Shown here: one piece after another, positions 36,093-44,643 of the stretch | Layout of the letters: every line of letters starts with the position of its first letter | Numbering within the stretch: the stretch's first letter is position 1 | Source of the DNA: Candidatus Pacearchaeota archaeon UBA92 | GTDB lineage: Archaea > Nanobdellota > Nanobdellia > Pacearchaeales > GW2011-AR1 | NCBI GenBank assembly: GCA_002497285.1 | Contig: DANJ01000011.1 | Span: 1 to 64,000, forward strand | DNA length: 64,000 nucleotides | Direction of reading: 5' to 3' | Made by a program: the position numbers and the translations under genes | The notes under the pieces: model-generated | The model's database searches: none | What the model was told of the DNA's origin: nothing | What the model saw: the letters and a program-made list of their open reading frames with translations, nothing else

Positions 36093-37172
36093 ATGAAATT
36101 AGAGATATTTAAAGCAGGAAAAATATTTAACCCAATTAAGGGAACAAAAAACAAACCAGTACTCCAACATAAAAAGATAAAGGTGACAGTTCCCGCAAGA
36201 TTAAATACAATGTGTTTTGATTTAAAAACACTAACTAAGCCTAAAAAGAAATTTATTTATAATGCTGGGGAACTTGCTTTCTCAGTAAATGTAAATACTT
36301 ATGCAAAATTAATAATTACAAAAAATGATAATGGTTCTGTTTTGCTTTCTAAAAACACAAAAAGAAAATCGATAGTTAAACATGCAGCATTAATGATGAA
36401 AAATGCTCTTAAAATAAATGATTTGTTTTTAATTGAAGCAAACAATGTATATGACTATCCTCACGCTGGTCTTGGATCTTCATCTTCATTAATTAGTGCA
36501 GTTTGTATAGCCATCAATGAGGCCTATGGTAAACCATTAAGCCCAAGACAATTAACACTATTTATTGCTCAAAATCATGGAGAAGAAATTGAATCAGATG
36601 ATGAAAGATTAATTCATGTCCAGTGTAATGGTGGTTCTCCTTCTGTAGCCCTATATTATGGAGGTATGCAGATAATTGCAGGAGAATCAAATATGATCTT
36701 TAGAGAGGAATTTCCTGAAGAATATACATTTGTTTTTGGAATACCTAAGATGTATAAAAAGTGTGATGCTCAATGCTTAATGGCAATCGAAAAAACTCAA
36801 TTCCCAAAAATGCTAAAATCGAGTAAAGATTTCTCAAAAGAGATTGCTTGGAAAGTTTTACATGAACTTATTCCTTCAATAATGAATAAAGATATGAAAT
36901 CTATCGGAGACATATTACAATATTATAGATTTAATACCGGGAGTTTAGTAATAGATTCAAGAACATGGAAAGGATTATATTCTTTAGTAAAATCATTGAT
37001 GAAGTATAGAAATGATGCAACCCCCATAATCTCTGTTTCATCTTGTGGTCCTGCAATATATATTTTAACAAAAAATCCAAAGATGATAGAAAAAATTTTA
37101 AAAGATAAAAAAATGATTACATTCACAGCTAAACCAAATAATAAAGGTTATTCAATCTTATATAATTTTTAA
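36093..37172 (+). CDS. GHMP-superfamily protein resembling beta-RFAP synthase, 359 aa
   Basis: The N-terminal PARLNTMCFDL fits the GHMP fold and the phosphate loop HAGLGSSSSL lies near residue 123. The later blocks GGSPSVALYYGGMQI, YTFVFGIPK and SVSSCGPAIYIL align by eye with beta-ribofuranosylaminobenzene 5'-phosphate synthase (MptG) of methanopterin synthesis, rather than with galacto- or homoserine kinases. MptG couples PRPP with 4-aminobenzoate and releases CO2. Here the acceptor could be a related aromatic acid. About 30 N-terminal residues precede the usual start of the fold. Probably co-transcribed with the ATP-binding domain gene. It overlaps the convergent decarboxylase by 15 bases. 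Confidence 0.75.
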   Translation: MKLEIFKAGKIFNPIKGTKNKPVLQHKKIKVTVPARLNTMCFDLKTLTKPKKKFIYNAGELAFSVNVNTYAKLIITKNDNGSVLLSKNTKRKSIVKHAALMMKNALKINDLFLIEANNVYDYPHAGLGSSSSLISAVCIAINEAYGKPLSPRQLTLFIAQNHGEEIESDDERLIHVQCNGGSPSVALYYGGMQIIAGESNMIFREEFPEEYTFVFGIPKMYKKCDAQCLMAIEKTQFPKMLKSSKDFSKEIAWKVLHELIPSIMNKDMKSIGDILQYYRFNTGSLVIDSRTWKGLYSLVKSLMKYRNDATPIISVSSCGPAIYILTKNPKMIEKILKDKKMITFTAKPNNKGYSILYNF

Positions 37173-38282
37173 TAATTCTTCGTAACTTTTAAGATATTCT
37201 GGATAAAAATAAATTGTATAAGTATAACCCTCCTCTCTTTTTATTGAGTGGATTCTAAATTTTATTTCGATATCTTTTGGGAGCCTTTTCTTTAAAATTA
37301 TACAAACCATCGGCATAGAAGGGGTTTCAAGATATTTGATATCTTTTTCATTTAATCTTTTAATAAATTTATTTTTATTTGAGATAATTTTCATCGCTCT
37401 TTTCTTAAATCCTTTTTTGGATAAATATTCTGTATTTGCCCAAATAATTGCAGGCAATATTCCAGACCTTGATCCTATAAGTGTGTCGTCAAAAATTTTA
37501 ACATATTCAGTATTACTACCAATATTATCTTGCAAACCCTTTCTACACAAAAAAATTCCTGAGGGGTAATAAAGGAAACCATATTTATGATAATCAAAGG
37601 TTAATGATTTAACAAAAGAATTTCCAAAGTCTGAATATTTATTTTTATTTAGAAATGGGATAAAAAATCCTCCAACAGCAGCATCAAGGTGCAAAAAACA
37701 TGGTTTTTTATACTCTTTGATAAATTCGGATATTGATTCTATATTGTCTATTATTCCAGTTGAAGTATGCCCTAAGGTTCCAACTATAATTAAAGGAGAT
37801 TCAATATTTTTTGTTGCTTCCTTAAGTTGAGTTTTATCAAGGGGTTTGTTCCAAAATTTAGCTTTTGTTTTTATTATTTTTAAATCAAGCAATCTTGCTG
37901 CTTTATCTAAAGAATAATGGCCCTCACTATGAGAAATAATAATGGGCCTGCCTTTCTTTTTAAGATATTCTCTTCCTATCCATAATGCCATAATATTTCC
38001 TTCGGTTGAACCACTATTAATGTATCCATCAAGGTTAGAACCATGGAACCAATTAGAGATTTTTTTTATAACCTTATTCTCAAGTTCTCTACAACTATCT
38101 TGAGAAAACTTCATCCTCGTAGTAGTGCCAATATTATTTGGGTTTAATTTTAATAATTGTTTTATTTCTTTCTTAAAATAATTTTGAGGTGTGGGAGGTT
38201 GAGGAATTCCGATTCTAAGTAAGGAAGTTTCTTTTTCTCTTTTTATTACCTTTTTTAATTTGTTTTTAATTTGTTTTATCAT
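37158..38282 (-). CDS. PLP-dependent group II decarboxylase, 374 aa
   Basis: Fold-type I PLP enzyme of the histidine/tyrosine/glutamate decarboxylase group, which includes archaeal MfnA. Seen: TTTRMKFSQDS, GSTEGNIMALWIGREYL near 95, the PLP-binding Asp in LHLDAAVGGFF near 200, and the Schiff-base Lys in FDYHKYGF near 230, then YPSGIFLCR. It would decarboxylate an amino acid to an amine, or act on an amino-acid-derived intermediate. Last gene of a minus-strand operon (adenylating enzyme, SDR, decarboxylase) joined by ATGA overlaps. Confidence 0.85.
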   Translation of the reverse strand: MIKQIKNKLKKVIKREKETSLLRIGIPQPPTPQNYFKKEIKQLLKLNPNNIGTTTRMKFSQDSCRELENKVIKKISNWFHGSNLDGYINSGSTEGNIMALWIGREYLKKKGRPIIISHSEGHYSLDKAARLLDLKIIKTKAKFWNKPLDKTQLKEATKNIESPLIIVGTLGHTSTGIIDNIESISEFIKEYKKPCFLHLDAAVGGFFIPFLNKNKYSDFGNSFVKSLTFDYHKYGFLYYPSGIFLCRKGLQDNIGSNTEYVKIFDDTLIGSRSGILPAIIWANTEYLSKKGFKKRAMKIISNKNKFIKRLNEKDIKYLETPSMPMVCIILKKRLPKDIEIKFRIHSIKREEGYTYTIYFYPEYLKSYEELLKII

Positions 38283-39838
38283 AGTCCTAAACTTATATAC
38301 TGAACACCTTTTTTACTTATTATAAAAAGAACAGGTATTGTTAAATCTTCTCTTTGTGTTTTTTTCAATAGATTAGATAATTTATCGATATCATTCTCAA
38401 AGACTTTAGTATATTTTTTTGGAAAATCTCCCACTATTTCCCCCATTTCATATATTAAATTGTAGTCTGGAACATAATCTCTTGGCAGAAGTTTAAGTGA
38501 TTTCCCTTCTTCCCTCATAACAAATGGTTCTTCAGGATTCTTTGATATTGTAATAATCACTTTATTCTTAAAATTATTTTTATCAATCAAAAAAGAACCA
38601 TAATATAAAACGTCCTTTCTTGAGGGGCTTAACCTAACAATATATATTTTATTTGGTTTCTTATTTTTAATCATAAATTTTTTTATGTTATTATAGTCTC
38701 TTGAAAATAAGTGATCTGTATTAATTATATCTCCCTCTTCATCTCTTATAGTTATGCTCCAAATCTCTTCTTTCTTTTTCATAAAATGATTTGGATTAAA
38801 TTCCGATGGATTCCTATATATTTTTACTGGTAACAATTTGTCTGGATATAAATATTTTAAAATTTTAATCCCATCCCATCTTGATAACAACTTATTTTCT
38901 TTAAAGGTATCACTAACTGATTTATTAATTGTATATCTTGGTTTCCAAGAAACATATTTTTTTGCTTTATCAATACCATATATACGATTTCTTGATAAAC
39001 TTATTATGTCTTCTTTTAAAAGGGAAGGTTTCTTATTTGATTCGTTATATTCTTTCTGTTGTTTTTGAGCAATTCTGAATAATTCTCTTAAAGTCGCAGA
39101 TTTATCTATTCTTTTATCAAATATATTTGCAACCAGATTTAGATAATCTTTTTGTGATGTAAATCCAGAAGCGATATTAAAATCTTCATTTTTAATTTCT
39201 AAATTTTTAATAATTTTCATAATAAAATTTGATAAATCATTTTGATGAATAAAAGAAAAATTATTACTCCCATCACCAAACATTATAGCTTTATCTTTTT
39301 TTATTGCTTCAATAAATCTATTGAATTTATTTTTAAAATATAATCCAAATATAATTGGAAATCTAACTATAACAAAATCTATGTCCGACTTTTTTAAAAT
39401 ATTTTCTGCTTTTAATTTATAATTTCCATAGTAACTAGTAGGAATTTTGTTCGAATTTTCAAAGATAATTTTAGATTTATAATTTCCATATACTGCCGAT
39501 GATGAACAAAATATTATTCTAATATTTTTCTTTTTCTTTTTCAAATAACTAACTAAATTTTCCAATGTCTTATAATTAATTTTGGAAGATTCTTCATTTA
39601 AAAATTCTGCTTTTCCTATAGTAAATATGATGTCAGAAATATTTTTTATTTTATCAAGTTTATTTAGATCTTCATTAATTATAAAATTAATTTTTATTAA
39701 TTGTTCATAACACTCCGGATTTTGAGGATATTTTTTATAATAAGTACCAATCAGCTCAAAATCATAATTGGTTAACGTTTCAGAAATAGATTGAGCAACT
39801 TTACTAGATGCGCCAATAATGATGATTTTTCCTCTCAT
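38279..39838 (-). CDS. two-domain protein: NAD-dependent SDR/epimerase plus unknown C-terminal domain, 519 aa
   Basis: Residues 1-310 are an extended short-chain dehydrogenase: IIIIGASSKVAQ (a variant Gly-rich NAD loop), IIFCSSSAVYGN (the catalytic Ser region), SYYGNYKLKAE (YxxxK), then VRFPIIFG and FSFIHQNDLSNFI. Residues about 320-519 form a separate alpha/beta domain (IWSITIRDEEGDI, KIYIVRLSPSRKDVLYYGSF, KLLPRDYVPDYNLIYEMGEI) that I do not recognise. It is coupled by ATGA overlaps to the adenylating enzyme upstream and the decarboxylase downstream. It likely oxidises or epimerises a sugar or nucleotide-linked intermediate; substrate unknown. Confidence 0.75.
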   Translation of the reverse strand: MRGKIIIIGASSKVAQSISETLTNYDFELIGTYYKKYPQNPECYEQLIKINFIINEDLNKLDKIKNISDIIFTIGKAEFLNEESSKINYKTLENLVSYLKKKKKNIRIIFCSSSAVYGNYKSKIIFENSNKIPTSYYGNYKLKAENILKKSDIDFVIVRFPIIFGLYFKNKFNRFIEAIKKDKAIMFGDGSNNFSFIHQNDLSNFIMKIIKNLEIKNEDFNIASGFTSQKDYLNLVANIFDKRIDKSATLRELFRIAQKQQKEYNESNKKPSLLKEDIISLSRNRIYGIDKAKKYVSWKPRYTINKSVSDTFKENKLLSRWDGIKILKYLYPDKLLPVKIYRNPSEFNPNHFMKKKEEIWSITIRDEEGDIINTDHLFSRDYNNIKKFMIKNKKPNKIYIVRLSPSRKDVLYYGSFLIDKNNFKNKVIITISKNPEEPFVMREEGKSLKLLPRDYVPDYNLIYEMGEIVGDFPKKYTKVFENDIDKLSNLLKKTQREDLTIPVLFIISKKGVQYISLGL

Positions 39839-40926
39839 TTTCGTAGGTCGACAATATGTCTTAATTTGTGAGAGCTTGTTTTTGGAACCTCAATTTTATT
39901 TTGAAAGATAAATTCCTTCTTAGCGAAAATAAATGAAAGTTCTTTGATGATATCCTTTTCTTTATCTTTAAATTCAGATGGAAGAATAAATTCAACATAA
40001 TCTCTATTCTCTTTTGTTTTAAAATTAACAATAAATTCATTAGTATATTTTGATAAAGTATCTTCTATTTTTGTTTTTGATGTAAGCATTCCTTGCAATT
40101 TTATAAGGTCATCATCTCTTCCTGTAACTGAAAATTCACTTATTGAACCATCATCATTATATTTGACTTTTTCTAGAACATCTTTAGTATTATATCTTAT
40201 TATTTTTGTAGAACTATTATTTAAATCAGTTATTGCTAATTCTAAATTTTTATTTATCTCTACTGCCTCTACATATATCCCCTCATTAATTACTTTTATT
40301 AATTTTGGATCTCCTTTTTTAGAAACTCCAAGGGCAGGACATTCTGTTAAACCAAAATGATTTACAACTTCAACACCCAAGTCTTTAAATCGTGAAATAT
40401 ATGAATCTAATAACATTTCCCCTGCTACAAGAACTTTTTTTGGCATAATTTTCGGATTAATTTTATTTAAAACCTCAAGTAAACCAAGAGCATAGCTTGG
40501 AACTGAGAACCATACTGTTGGTTTCACCTTTAAAATAACTTCCATTATTTTTTCCTTGGGATATGTATTTGGAGCGCCTAATGGCAATATTGATATGCCA
40601 TCCAATAAACAAGCTCGTTCATACATACTGCCAGGAACATAATTTCCATATGCGAAAAGATTCAAAACAATATCTTTATTTGATACCCCCGATAGTTTTA
40701 TCGATTTTCTTGTTCTGTTAATAAATCCTTCTACAGCTTTGTTAGAGTAAAAAACATAAAGAGCTTTTCCGGTTGATCCACTTGTAATTCTTAGTTCAAG
40801 AAAATTTTTAGGAACTATAAATGCCGATAGGTCTTTTTTCGTACTAATTTTAATCTTTTTCCAATCTTCAATAGATTTAATTTTATCTTCTCCAACTAAA
40901 TCATTCATTTTTTTTATTATTTTCAT
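39835..40926 (-). CDS. PaaK/F390-synthetase-type adenylating enzyme, 363 aa
   Basis: ANL-superfamily adenylate-forming enzyme related to phenylacetate-CoA ligase. The P-loop ITSGSTGKALYVFYS near 50-65, VAGEMLLDSY, the HFGLTECPALG block and GRDDDLIKLQGMLTSKTKIE are all visible. It is shorter than PaaK (about 430 residues), with a reduced N-terminus. It should activate a carboxylic acid, often an aryl acid, as an AMP ester for thioester or amide formation. First gene of the minus-strand operon; the divergent partner is the methyltransferase gene. Confidence 0.8.
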   Translation of the reverse strand: MKIIKKMNDLVGEDKIKSIEDWKKIKISTKKDLSAFIVPKNFLELRITSGSTGKALYVFYSNKAVEGFINRTRKSIKLSGVSNKDIVLNLFAYGNYVPGSMYERACLLDGISILPLGAPNTYPKEKIMEVILKVKPTVWFSVPSYALGLLEVLNKINPKIMPKKVLVAGEMLLDSYISRFKDLGVEVVNHFGLTECPALGVSKKGDPKLIKVINEGIYVEAVEINKNLELAITDLNNSSTKIIRYNTKDVLEKVKYNDDGSISEFSVTGRDDDLIKLQGMLTSKTKIEDTLSKYTNEFIVNFKTKENRDYVEFILPSEFKDKEKDIIKELSFIFAKKEFIFQNKIEVPKTSSHKLRHIVDLRK

Positions 40927-40977
40927 AGTATTTATTTGGAAAGTATATTTTAAAAGCTTTCTAAACTTATTTTATTC

Positions 40978-41643
40978 ATGAATAAATCAAAAAATAATAA
41001 AGAAATTTGGAATAAGTTCTATAAAAAAAGTTCAAAGTATATATACTGACCGTCTGAAGAAATATTTACTTTTTCTGAAAAATATTTAGGAAACCTTAAG
41101 GGCAAAAAGGTTCTTGATATTGGGTGTGGGGCTGGAAGGCATTTATTGATGTTTGATTATAGGGGATGTATTACCTTTGGAATCGATAGTTCGAAAGAGG
41201 CTGTATCAACATCTAAAAAATTCTTGAAAAAGTGGAATGTTAATTCAGAAATAAGGTTGGCTAGTTCCACTAATATCCCCTATAATGATAATTCATTTGA
41301 TATTATTCTTCTTTGGGATATTTTTCATTACCTCTCAAAAAGAGATCAAGAAAAAACTATTGAAGAAATTATGCGAGTATCAAAAAATGGTGCATGGGTT
41401 ATATTTTCACTTAGATCAAAAAATGATTCTAGATATAGGATAGGAAAAGAAATGAGAAAGAATACTTATTTACAAGATAAACCAGGAAAGAGAGATATTG
41501 TGATAGAATATTGGAGCAAAAAAGAAGCGGAAAGTTTTTTTAGATTAGATAATTTATTGATTGGAGAGAAAATTATTGCCCCCATTGGTAGATATAATGT
41601 AAAAAGTGCTCATTGGATTCTAGCTGGGAAAATTAACAAATAA
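40978..41643 (+). pseudogene. class I SAM methyltransferase with in-frame TGA, 221 codons
   Basis: From the ATG at 40978 the frame reads IWNKFYKKSSKYIY, then TGA at 41047-41049, then PSEEIFTFSEKYLG, and on through the SAM-binding motif VLDIGCGAGRH, SSTNIPYNDNSFDIILLWD and the rest to 41643. Protein similarity clearly continues across the stop, and a Trp (TGG) before PSE would be natural. TGA acts as a normal stop in neighbouring genes, so this is a nonsense mutation, a sequencing error or readthrough. A restart after the stop near 41146 would lose the SAM motif. If functional, it would methylate a cargo-pathway intermediate. Confidence 0.7.
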
Positions 41644-41677
41644 ATAACTTTAAAAATGTAACTTGGTATTTCATTTT

Positions 41678-42577
41678 ATGGAAATAAATAAAATATTGAA
41701 AAATATCTCCAGAGATGTAGCCAAGGTACAACACGAATCAGGCGTTTTATCACAATGGCCAATAAATTCAGTAGAGGCAATGTATTATTCTGGCCCTTTT
41801 TTAATCCCAGAAGTAGGGAAAAATTTAATGAGTTGGAAGAATGATCCAAAAAGTTTATTTGAAAAAGGATTGATGCCCGGAAAACTTTCAGGATTAATTT
41901 TTTATTTTTTAAATGAAAAGGCAAAAGAGATGATGGGAGAAGAGAATCATAAAAATCTATTAATGGGAATTTTATCAAAAATCATGCTATTTAAAAAAGA
42001 AAATTATTTTACTGATTATACCTCCAAATCATGGATGCCTGAATGGGATTTGGATGCTAATCCAAAAAAAGTAGATGTAAAAAAATTAGTATTTTTACTC
42101 GATAACTTAACAGAAATGATTAATCCTATTTTTAGATCTAATGGAGTACAATTGTTTTTTGATGATAACAATGTTTATCGTTATTATTATAGATTAGAAT
42201 TAAACAAGAAAATAATTATTGTATCTCCAAAACAAGGTATGAAAATTGATTTTTTTGAACATATTATTGAACCTGAAAATCTTGATCATTCTCAAGTATT
42301 TATTGAAAACGGGGGGGAAATTATCGAAGGAGATTCGAATATTTTATTTGAAGAAGTAAAAAATAAAATTAAAAAATTAAAAAATTCTAAAGAGTTCAAT
42401 AGGGAATATGTTATTAACCAAATTTTTGATGCTTTTGATTTTGATATTCCAGAAGCACAAAAAGGATTTCTTAAAACACCCTTTCCTGAAGAAATAGTTA
42501 AATTTTATATGAAAACATGTGAGATTCCAGAAGATAAACTTAGTCAAGGAATATATCATATTTTAGGAGGTTCATAA
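41678..42577 (+). CDS. hypothetical protein upstream of the phosphohistidine domain, 299 aa
   Basis: The start chosen is ATG at 41678, about 22 bases after a TTTAAAAAT box. I do not recognise the family. The protein is soluble and mixed alpha/beta with many aromatic and acidic residues (VLSQWPINSVEAMYYSGPFL, FFDDNNVYRYYYRLEL). It is placed directly between the methyltransferase and the swivel-domain gene, with no gap to the latter. Because the split phosphotransferase lacks an acceptor-binding module, this protein could supply it, much as rifampin phosphotransferase has a drug-binding domain between its ATP and His domains. That is a hypothesis from gene order and size only. Confidence 0.6.
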   Translation: MEINKILKNISRDVAKVQHESGVLSQWPINSVEAMYYSGPFLIPEVGKNLMSWKNDPKSLFEKGLMPGKLSGLIFYFLNEKAKEMMGEENHKNLLMGILSKIMLFKKENYFTDYTSKSWMPEWDLDANPKKVDVKKLVFLLDNLTEMINPIFRSNGVQLFFDDNNVYRYYYRLELNKKIIIVSPKQGMKIDFFEHIIEPENLDHSQVFIENGGEIIEGDSNILFEEVKNKIKKLKNSKEFNREYVINQIFDAFDFDIPEAQKGFLKTPFPEEIVKFYMKTCEIPEDKLSQGIYHILGGS

Positions 42578-42898
42578 ATGATACTCAAAGGCATTCCTGC
42601 TTCTGAAGGAGAATTTGAAGGAACTCTCAAGATTTTCTCAAAAGAGAAAGAATTTAATAAAAATGATATTCTTGTAGCTATCTCAACCTCTCCCGAAATG
42701 AGTGCAGAGATGTTAAATGCTGGAGCAGTTCTTACAGAGTATGGAGGATTGTTATCTCATGCTTCAATATTTTGCAGGGAGATTAAAAAACCATGTGTTG
42801 TTGGAATAAAAGATTTATTAAACGTAGTTTCTGATGGTATGAAAGCCAAAATTAATGGTAAAAATGGTATTGTTGAAATTAGCCCAAATGAAGAATAA
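42578..42898 (+). CDS. stand-alone phosphohistidine swivel domain (PEP-utiliser), 106 aa
   Basis: Mobile domain of the PEP synthase/PPDK/PTS enzyme I superfamily. It begins KGIPASEGEFEG and carries the catalytic His61 in GGLLSHASIFCRE, followed by KPCVVGI and the GxxxxI end strand. In fused enzymes this domain shuttles phosphate between ATP site and acceptor. Here it is a separate polypeptide and presumably serves the ATP-binding protein encoded at 35118-36062. Start immediately follows the stop of the 299-aa gene, and its end overlaps the nitrilase start by 11 bases. Confidence 0.88.
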   Translation: MILKGIPASEGEFEGTLKIFSKEKEFNKNDILVAISTSPEMSAEMLNAGAVLTEYGGLLSHASIFCREIKKPCVVGIKDLLNVVSDGMKAKINGKNGIVEISPNEE

Positions 42899-43943
42899 AA
42901 AGTGGTATTCAAGACTTTTAAAAAGAGTGAACTTATCAACTACATATGAAATATTTAATCTCTTTAAAACTTCGAAATTTGTTGTATTGAAACAAGAAGA
43001 ATTTAAAAATCATTTCTATAGAGAGATAGCCTTTATACTGGGCCCGTATGTTTTATGTTTTGCAAAGAATAAGACTATGAAAAATGAATTAGTTTTAAAT
43101 TGGACAAGTAAAAATCCCCAAATCCCTTTTGGAAAAATTTTCAAAAACAAAAATACTGAAAGAAAACTGATTGAAAAGACGATCAATAGTAGAAAATATA
43201 TTGTTTCAGGAGAAATTAATGCTACTATTGAAGAAAAATTTAGAGGTTTAGAGATTCTTAAGGTTTCGGCCTTTTGCGGAAATGTCATGAATTCTAAGGA
43301 GGATATTAATATTTCAAAAAAATTTATTTCAAAAAATAAATCCGATTTATATTTATTTCCTGAATCATATCCTTTCTCAAGGATAGTTTTTAATTCAAAA
43401 GGATTTCCGGAAGGCACAATATTTGGCAGGTATGGTAACCATGGACCTGAAACATACTTTATGAAAAAAAATCCGGTTCAAATAAGCAAGTCTACAGCTT
43501 TTGCTGATGAAAAAAAAATAATGAAAAAGGGAAGATTTCCAAAAATAATTGATCACAAAGGAATAAAAGTGGCAGTAATAATCTGTTATGATTTATTAAA
43601 TCCAAGAATCTCCCATTATTTGGCTAATAAAGATATAGACATTGTTTTTATTCCTTCCATGATTCCTTCCAATGATGTAGAAAAATGGAAAAAATTTCTT
43701 TATGTTAGGGGGCAGGAAATACAATGTCCGTTAATTCTAGCAAGCAATAAAGACAAAAGGAATATTTGTATCCCAAAAATATTATATTATGATCCTATTG
43801 AAGAAAAAGTTAATGAGTATAATAAACCTCAAGTTTTTGAAATTCCATTTGGAAAATTGAAGATAAAAGAATCCCCAAGAGTACATTGGAGCTGGTTATT
43901 GAAGAATAAGGTGTTTGGTCCTTTTTCAAAAGATTTTGATTAA
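42888..43943 (+). CDS. carbon-nitrogen hydrolase (nitrilase superfamily) with extra N-terminal domain, 351 aa
   Basis: The nitrilase fold is in residues about 130-351. The catalytic Glu is in LYLFPESYPFS near 158, the Lys in the MKKGRFPKI region near 212, and the nucleophile Cys in VAVIICYDLLNP near 230. An additional ~115-residue N-terminal region has YREIAFILGPYVLCFAKN and QIPFGKIFKN, which resembles the core of chorismate lyase/DUF98 proteins (REVxLLG ... ARS, PLGRIL). If so, the protein joins aromatic acid formation or binding to amide chemistry. The start is the ATG at 42888; an earlier in-frame ATG would lie deep inside the swivel gene. Confidence 0.75.
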   Translation: MKNKKWYSRLLKRVNLSTTYEIFNLFKTSKFVVLKQEEFKNHFYREIAFILGPYVLCFAKNKTMKNELVLNWTSKNPQIPFGKIFKNKNTERKLIEKTINSRKYIVSGEINATIEEKFRGLEILKVSAFCGNVMNSKEDINISKKFISKNKSDLYLFPESYPFSRIVFNSKGFPEGTIFGRYGNHGPETYFMKKNPVQISKSTAFADEKKIMKKGRFPKIIDHKGIKVAVIICYDLLNPRISHYLANKDIDIVFIPSMIPSNDVEKWKKFLYVRGQEIQCPLILASNKDKRNICIPKILYYDPIEEKVNEYNKPQVFEIPFGKLKIKESPRVHWSWLLKNKVFGPFSKDFD

Positions 43944-44566
43944 TTTTTTGCTTTATCTATGAACTTTTTAACTTTTAAGAGGTCTCTAAAACCCATGTTG
44001 TTTCTAAGGGAAGATTCAGCATCTACAGCATATGGTTTAACTTTACTAATGGCTCCTTTAACATTTGATTCATTCAAACCTCCTGCCAAGATTATGGGTA
44101 TATTGTTATTTTTTACAATTTTTTTACTTAGGTTCCAATCATGAACTTTACCCGTTCCTCCGAGGTGATGTCCAAGTTTTGAATCAAGTAAAATATAATC
44201 TGCCTCACAATATAACTCTATCTTTGATTCATCATTTTTATTAGTAATATGCACAACAGGTATGATTTTTATATCACAATTTTTTGATAAATATTCTACA
44301 TTTGTTTTAGTAGGATTCAACAATTGAATTCCCCAGGGAGAAATATATTCTATCAAATTCAATAATTTAATTGGATCATCTTCAATAGTTAAAATAATAA
44401 ATTTTCCTTTATTATTATGGGATATGATCTTTTTAGCTTCGGTTGGATTTAAACTTAAATTAGTCTCAGGAATCTCTATAAGTAATCCTAAAAAATCAGC
44501 CCCATATTCAATAGCCTTTTTTGCTTCATTGCTAGAATGTATTCCACAAATTTTTACTTTTACCAT
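43940..44566 (-). CDS. TrpF-like phosphoribosylanthranilate isomerase, 208 aa
   Basis: A (beta/alpha)8 barrel of the TrpF family: KICGIHSSNEA with the catalytic Cys7, GADFLGLL, the general-acid Asp128 in YILLDSK, GGTGKVHDW (phosphate loop), ILAGGLNESNV and AVDAESSL. In canonical enzymes the last motif is GVDVSSGVE, so the substrate pocket differs. No other tryptophan genes occur nearby, which argues for a pathway-specific Amadori isomerase acting on a phosphoribosyl-amine. ATG at 44566 (MVKVKICG) is the natural start. It ends four bases into the nitrilase gene's stop region, convergent. Confidence 0.82.
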   Translation of the reverse strand: MVKVKICGIHSSNEAKKAIEYGADFLGLLIEIPETNLSLNPTEAKKIISHNNKGKFIILTIEDDPIKLLNLIEYISPWGIQLLNPTKTNVEYLSKNCDIKIIPVVHITNKNDESKIELYCEADYILLDSKLGHHLGGTGKVHDWNLSKKIVKNNNIPIILAGGLNESNVKGAISKVKPYAVDAESSLRNNMGFRDLLKVKKFIDKAKN

Positions 44567-44643
44567 AATCTCAATACGAAAATCAAGTTTTTTAATATTT
44601 GTAAAATGCAAAGATTTATATCTTGTAACTATGGAGTAGCAAT

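Noticed and set aside
41047..41049. TGA read as tryptophan genome-wide (alternative genetic code).
   Set aside because: TGA is the natural stop of many intact genes here, including the GT2, scpB, SDR, DNA ligase and S17e genes, several in ATGA overlaps. A single in-frame TGA is better explained by mutation, error or local readthrough.
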